From Ascidia mentula (lineage: Eukaryota > Chordata > Ascidiacea > Phlebobranchia > Ascidiidae): a stretch of DNA of 64,000 nt. Both the position numbers and the translations under genes were made by a program. Location of the stretch: NCBI GenBank assembly GCA_947561715.1, contig OX387204.1, forward strand, positions 5,151,001 through 5,215,000. The letters run 5' to 3'. Of the stretch, positions 49,253 through 64,000 are shown in pieces. Positions within the stretch are counted from its first letter, which is position 1. Every line of letters starts with the position of its first letter. The notes under the pieces were generated by a model, which saw only the letters and a list, made by a program, of their open reading frames with translations, did no database searches and had not been told where the DNA came from.

Positions 49253-49880
49253 AACGGAATCAAACTTCGCGCGTAAAATTCCCTCTCACGGCGGCACCAC
49301 TTGCGCGCTGGTGTGTGACGCCTGTACGCTATCTTGTCTCGACATGTCACTTTGTGTTCGTGTCATTGTTCAAACTCAGTGGAATGATTTGCTGCCTGGC
49401 GATGGGACGCCACTCTCAACGATTCGCCCCAACCTGTTGATTGTACCTATTTGGTGTTTGCCGAAGACGCTCCGCGACCAACTGTTGGATTTTGAACATA
49501 TACAAGAGATATGTGCGACGAGACGCTGAAAAACCACCAACACCAAGTCAACAGAATACAGGGCATTACCATCTGAATCCCATGAAAATACATATGTTCT
49601 CTTTCTTGTTTTTATTAACACGTGCAAACAGATAGAATTCGCTCAAACGTATCAGAAACACCCAAACAAAAAATATGATAACGGAAATCGTTTACAGAAA
49701 ACAGTTTACTGCATAGACAGTTCAAACCCCGACGGTTCTTCATAAATTACCGGCTGTCATGTGTAGTAGCCAATAGCAGCGCGGATTAGGACCAGGGAAT
49801 GCGCACAACAGCTGCGAGAGTCGTTTGTCCCAAATACCATGGCAATAAATGCCGTAATCGGCCTCGCTCTTCGGTTCCCG

Positions 49881-59404
<9,524 letters not shown>

Positions 59405-60492
59405 ATTCGCCAGTACCTTAAAACATCTTTACATCGTAATTTTCATACAATAATTTAAACAATTAGCACAACACACAAATACACAGCATTGGTACTGCTG
59501 CTAAATCACTGCTGTGTCGTATAATGTCTTTTATTTACCATACATGTTACGAATTCGCTTTCCCGCGATTGTAGGGGTTTTCCCTGATTGGTTACAAAGT
59601 TTTGATAGAAACGATATGTTGTCTGGTTGGAATTATCCTACTGAAATATTAAACAGTGTATTATTCACAATATTAAAAATACTTTGGTATATTTTTGGTT
59701 ATTTTCACTGTCGCTGTTATACAGCATGCAGCCGGGAATAAACAACAGCATCACGTACTTCGTGGTCCCAAACTATTTGGAAAGATTCAATGCGCACCAA
59801 GGATAAGTTCACTCGGAAAAACCGGATTTCCAGAAAACTCATATCGCTCCACAAGGGCGTTACAAAGCACAGTTACGAAACCACTCACGATCTTGATGTC
59901 AGTGGAAATAACCAGATTTTTTTACAAGAGGGTCTGGCAAGTGTTGCGCAATCTTTAAATACCAGTTGTGCAACATTTACCAACATTATAGAAAAAGGTC
60001 GCCAATGGTCTGTTCTAAACTCTAAACACAACAAAGCCAAATAAGTCTGTTCTGAATACCTCGAACTGTTTTGTATCTGCCTTACAACTTTTCGCAGAGA
60101 GCGATTAAAAGCAGAGTGATTGTCCATGCATTTTTATTGGATAAAATTATTTACGAGAAGCGAATTAATTGAAATCACAAATATAGCGAACTACAGCGTT
60201 TTGTTGGTCCTGGCCAACGTAGTACAAAAGTGCAAATTCGTCATGTCGTAGTAAAAAGGAAAGAAGACACATAAAACAAGTATTACCATTGGATTAGTAA
60301 AAGCACATGATCGATGAAGAGATTTTGTTTATACAAGGTTAGAAACAGTTTTTAACATTTTAACGACGAAATAAAGAGCGTTAACTTTATATTCGAGATA
60401 TAGGTGGAACTACGCGCAACAAAAACTATTAAATACACATATCAGATTTTAGGTTTGTGCAAAAAAGCTATGGGTATATGATGCGTGGTAAA
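59405..60492. other. Spacer upstream of the WRN gene
   Basis: Holds the WRN promoter side and the 3' end region of the mucin-like gene. Short open frames on both strands lack recognisable similarity or splice context; I see nothing else. Confidence 0.5.
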
Positions 60493-63400
60493 TTACGAAA
60501 GTAGATTATCCATTTCGTCCACCAGTTCGTCATCAGAGCGCTTGGAGGCCTGTTGAGACTGGGACTGAGATTGTGACTGGGATTGCATGTGCTCTCCCAC
60601 CATCTCACCAAGCTCTTGGTTGTCTGCCAATGCCTGTAGGTTCTGCAGCTGGTGTTGTTCCTACGCAAAGTGTAATTAAGTTTAAGAGTAAATCATAGGA
60701 AGATTTTGCCTACGCTAGCACCGGGATTTTTGAGAAGCAAAAATGGCTTTATGTCATTTTCTCTAAGGCAGTGTTTCCCAACTGGTGTGAGCGACGGCAT
60801 TATACAGGTGGTACGCAAGCACCTTTCCATAATTTGCGGATATAGTTCGAATTTAAAAATCGTAAGTGATCCCAAAATGTTTGTTACTTTATCCCCTAGG
60901 TTGCTTTGTAACACTCAATTAGGTAGTACACGTCGAAATTGTTTTACCTCCAAGTGGTATGCAACCACAAAAAGGTTAGAACTCACTGCTCCGAAGAGTT
61001 GAGTTAATTGTGCCAAATATTTTTGGATATGTGCCAAATATTTTCGTCCCTGTTTAAGTTATTTGCAGTTTGGCAATGTATAGCAATAATGGAACTGACA
61101 TGTGTTCTTTTATGGATAGCGCTACTTACTTGCTGCACCATTGAATTATGGCTTCCTTGCAGGCCAGTTAGGTCGGAAATGGTGTCGTGAAGGATACTTT
61201 CCAACTGCGAGCTGCTTTGAGCTTGACTGTTAACCATTTTCCTGATAGCGCCCTGTTCAAAACAGAGTGTTTTATAGCAATACAACCACCACATCTTTGT
61301 TAAACAAAAAATCTTAACCTATACACATAGGCGTATCCAGGATTTTTTAAAGGGAGGGTCCAAATTTTTTTTTCGATTTTCCGGTGTAAACTAAGGTTAA
61401 TTGTGGTTGAGAATCACAAAATACGAACGCCAGTGTTGGCGCAATTCGTCACATAAACGGTGGATTCCTGGCTTGCGCAATTGTGTAACGCAATGGAACA
61501 CTCGCGGTAGTGTTTGCGCCGTGGTTTTATTACTACTACTTTCAAAGAAATATATTTGTAACCAAAAGGGATCAAATGTGGGCTTACATTATCAAGAAAA
61601 CATGAAAAAAAAACTATTTTCCAAGCAGCGGCCTTATATTTCTCTTTGCACCTTGGCGAGCGCTAACAGTCGTTTCAACATGCTTAATATTGGCAACGTG
61701 TTTAACAACTAAAATAATTACCTTTACACACAAGAAAACCGCTTGCCATTACAACAACGTGACCACTCAAAAACGACAATTCGTCCACAAACTGACAAAA
61801 AATGACACTTGTTTCGTAACAATGCAACATGTTTGGTAACAATGCAAACTGTTCGGTAACAATGCTCCCTGTTTGAAAACAATGGTGTATGCAAGCACGA
61901 TGCGATTTATAGGTCAACGTTAAAGAAAATTTCTGGTTTTCACGGGGATTTTGACAAAAAAATACAGTGGCGTTTATTTAGCCTTCAAAGCAGAACAAAT
62001 TATTTCACATACCCTCCCCTGGATACGACCATGCCTATAATTGCATGGTTAGGTTTGTAAGATTCAAGTTACCTGAATGCCGGAGTTGAGTTCCTTTTCT
62101 GCATTCACATCATCTTCCTTCATCGAACTGAGCTGATCAAGAGTTTCTTGCGCTTTCGATCCCGCGTCACTCGGCGCCGAATCAAAATTCTTTATTGCTT
62201 CCTTTACCTGCTTTTGGATCTGTACCTGTGCTTGGTGCTGCTGTTGCGTTTCCTAATACGGGATAAAACGTTAATGAAGTGATATTGCACAATCGGTCCA
62301 AATATCAGTACCTGATTAACTTCTTGGTTCAGGTCATCAATTTCAGCTTGCAATTGATGTTGCATCTGTTGCTGCTGATTTTGGCTTCCTTGGGACCAGG
62401 CGCCAGCGTTGATTTCATTAATCATTCTTTGTAGATCGTGATCAAGCATCTGCTGTGAGGTTTCAGCGTCTTTAACTATTTCCAATCCACCTTTTTGAGA
62501 TTCTCCATTCGCAGTACTTCCTTGACCATTTACAAGGCCGTCAATAATATTTTGAACTTGTTCTTCAATGGAAGCTACTTCTCCTTGACTTTGACTCTGA
62601 GATTGAGACTGAGAACTGCCTCCTGAGTTTGGGCAACACTGCACACGGATTTCATAATCTTCGCAAATCGGATGAGTCGTTTGGTCATCGCCAAGACAGG
62701 CCAATCCTGCGTTCACGTCACACGAAACCACTTGCCACTGCTGGTATGATACAAAGTCGTCCACAGTTCCGCCTACTGGTCGACATTCGATATCAACAGG
62801 GGAAGAGCAAATCTCATTTCCTGCGGCGATTACGTGAGCATAGGTTTCATTATCGTCGCGTTGTGGCAATTTTGGACGATCAGAATTTATCCAGTCCGTC
62901 CAATAGCAGGCTTCCGTTGTTGTTGTTGCTTCCGTTGTGGTTGTAGTTGCAACTGTTGTGGTTGTCGCCTGTGTTGTCGTAGTTGGTAGAGGAGTTGTGG
63001 TGGTGGGGGCGGGGGTTGTAGTGGTCGGTGGTGGTTTGGTAACCTTCTCGGTGGTGGTTGTTGGTGCTTGTGGAACAGTAACTGTCACAGGCGTTGTTTC
63101 ACCAGATCCCGACTCTTCAGTGGTGGTTTCCACAGTGGTTGTGGTGGGAGGTGGTTTAGTAACCTTCTCGGTGGTGGTTGTTGGTGCTTGTGGAACAGTT
63201 ACTGTAATTGGTGTTGTTTCACCAGATCCAGACTCTTCGGTAGTGGTTTCCACAGTGGTTGTGGTTGGAGGTGGTTTGGTAACCTTCTCGGTGGTGGTTG
63301 TTGGTGCTTGTGGAACAGTAACTGTCACAGGCGTTGTTTCACCAGATCCCGACTCTTCAGTGGTGGTTTCCACAGTGGTTGTGGTTGGAGGTGGTTTGGT

Positions 63401-64000
63401 AACCTTCTCGGTGGTGGTTGTTGGTGCTTGTGGAACAGTTACTGTAATTGGTGTTGTTTCACCAGATCCAGACTCTTCAGTGGTGGTTTCCACAGTGGTT
63501 GTGGTTGGAGGTGGTTTGGTAACCTTTGCAGTGGTAGTTGTTGGTGCTTGTGGAACAGTAACTGTCACAGGCGTTGTTTCACCAGATCCCGACTCTTCAG
63601 TGGTGGTTTCCACAGTGGTTGTGGTGGGAGGTGGTTTAGTAACCTTCTCGGTGGTGGTTGTTGGTGCTTGTGGAACAGTTACTGTAATTGGTGTTGTTTC
63701 ACCAGATCCAGACTCTTCAGTAGTGGTTTCCACAGTGGTTGTGGTTGGAGGTGGTTTGGTAACCTTCTCGGTGGTGGTTGTTGGCGCTTGTGGAACAGTT
63801 ACTGTGATTGGTGTTGTTTCACCAGATCCCGAACCTTCAGTGGTGGTTTCCACAGTGGTTGTGGTAGGAGGTGGTTTAGTAACCTTCTCGGTGGTGGTTG
63901 TTGGTGCTTGTGGAACAGTTACTGTAATTGGTGTTGTTTCACCAGATCCAGACTCTTCAGTAGTGGTTTCCACAGTGGTTGTGGTTGGAGGTGGTTTGGT
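60493..64000 (-). CDS. Secreted mucin-like protein with WxxW cysteine domain, 5' end outside window
   Basis: Last four exons of a minus-strand gene: >64000-62312, 62252-62073, 61252-61130, 60660-60493 (TAA), all phase 0. The large exon begins in Thr/Pro repeats (PPTTTTVETTTEESGSGETT, then PVTVTVPQAPTTTTEKVTK), typical of O-glycosylated mucins. A cysteine-rich domain follows, starting CYWTDWINSDRPKLP and containing CRPVGG, QQWQVVSCD, GLACLGDDQ and RVQCCPNSG: the WxxW/CysD domain known from gel-forming mucins and CILP. The rest (about 300 residues) is Gln/Ser-rich and helical, with SQSQSQSQSQ twice and heptad-like segments (EEQVQNIIDGLV, QLQAEIDDLNQEVNQ, NSMVQQ), suggesting a coiled coil for multimerisation. 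It ends DDELVDEMDNLLS. A role in mucus or tunic/matrix is likely. The signal peptide would be beyond the right edge. Confidence 0.85.
60769..60988. mobile_element. Short hAT-like MITE in intron
   Basis: The left end CAGTGTTTCCCAACTGGTG and right end (reverse complement) CAGTGAGTTCTAACCTTTTT share a hAT-type CAGTG..TTC..AAC pattern 220 bp apart. The flanking octamers ctctaagg and ctccgaag agree at five of eight positions, as expected for an old 8-bp target duplication. No coding capacity. Confidence 0.5.
61328..62038. mobile_element. Non-autonomous DNA transposon-like element with terminal inverted repeats
   Basis: The ends are inverted copies: ATAGGC, CGTATCCAGG and AGGGAGGGT at 61328-61359 answer ACCCTCCCCT, CCTGGATACG and GCCTAT at 62011-62038. 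The 10-bp core match is perfect (61332-61341 against 62018-62027). The 0.7-kb interior has no transposase. It lies in the intron 61253-62072 of the mucin-like gene. The superfamily is not determined. Confidence 0.6.
61811..61890. repeat. 20-bp minisatellite, four copies
   Basis: Four imperfect copies of gtttcgtaacaatgcaacat at 61811, 61831, 61851 and 61871, with gtaacaatg best conserved. They lie inside the inverted-repeat element. Confidence 0.85.
63020..64000 (-). repeat. 120-bp coding minisatellite (mucin repeats), continues past the window
   Basis: Eight 40-codon repeats encode Thr/Pro-rich segments, each with one TEESGSGETT block and one VTVPQAPTTTTEKVTKPP block. Units alternate in a linked set of variants: units with ggcgttg (PVTVTVPQ, dcc-type Pro-Asp codons) at about 63080, 63320 and 63560, and units with ggtgttg (PITVTVPQ) at about 63200, 63440 and 63680. 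That gives a 240-bp super-unit over most of the tract; the last two units (63800, 63920) are both of the second kind. One unit has Ala-Lys for Glu-Lys (near 63528). Confidence 0.88.

Noticed and set aside
49143-49529. 128-codon plus-strand open frame upstream of E2F7/8
   Set aside because: No recognisable domain or splice context. It overlaps the CG-rich promoter region, where long open frames arise by chance.

Overview
The window looks like a compact, AT-rich animal nuclear genome: short GT-AG introns, many conserved multi-exon genes on both strands, and a TTAGGG-type telomere-like patch. The gene set (WRN-type RecQ helicase, double-DNA-binding-domain E2F7/8, MLX, TRAPPC6, RPL22, a WxxW mucin) and the compactness suggest an invertebrate deuterostome, most probably a tunicate of the Ciona kind. 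The species is an inference; nothing here proves it.

Left half (1-35000, + strand). Positions 17-23164 hold most of one enormous gene made almost only of LCCL domains. Each domain is split over a 168-nt exon A (four cysteines, core YTDDSYICAAAIHDG) and a 120-nt exon B (GG.V.V...QNGITSKSYGSW), all bounded by phase-1 introns. About 40 A and 40 B exons are visible. Those before about 4.1 kb include several broken ones, and one is cut by a 58-bp telomere-like tract. From 4203 to 21360 the array is clean: 31 domains arranged as 1,126-bp two-domain units, with a 7,275-bp higher-order period. A divergent terminal LCCL domain (22249-23164) ends the protein. Next comes an intronless phosphoglycerate kinase (PGK) copy, killed by a nonsense codon and a 5'-truncated LINE inserted at its stop codon, and then a stray remnant of an LCCL terminal exon. 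The module then recurs in intact, compact form: a complete five-LCCL secreted protein gene (27449-31836, with signal-peptide exon) followed by an intact intronless PGK gene (33576-34832). The LCCL-PGK pair has therefore been tandemly duplicated, and in one copy the LCCL gene expanded enormously.

Right half (35000-64000). Ordinary conserved genes: TRAPPC6 (+) and MLX (+), then on the minus strand a Rad60/NFATC2IP-like SUMO-like-domain protein, ribosomal protein L22, atypical E2F7/8 (20 exons) and a WRN-type helicase (about 28 exons, no exonuclease domain seen). Last is the 3' part of a secreted mucin-like gene with 120-bp Thr/Pro repeats, a WxxW cysteine domain and a Gln-rich helical tail, which runs off the right edge. 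Introns carry a tRNA-derived SINE (three copies or pieces) and non-autonomous DNA transposon-like elements.

Most notable is the giant poly-LCCL gene with its sister ancestor-like gene. LCCL domains occur in secreted pattern-binding and matrix proteins (Limulus factor C, cochlin, CRISPLD), so a role in extracellular recognition or matrix is plausible but not shown by sequence alone.
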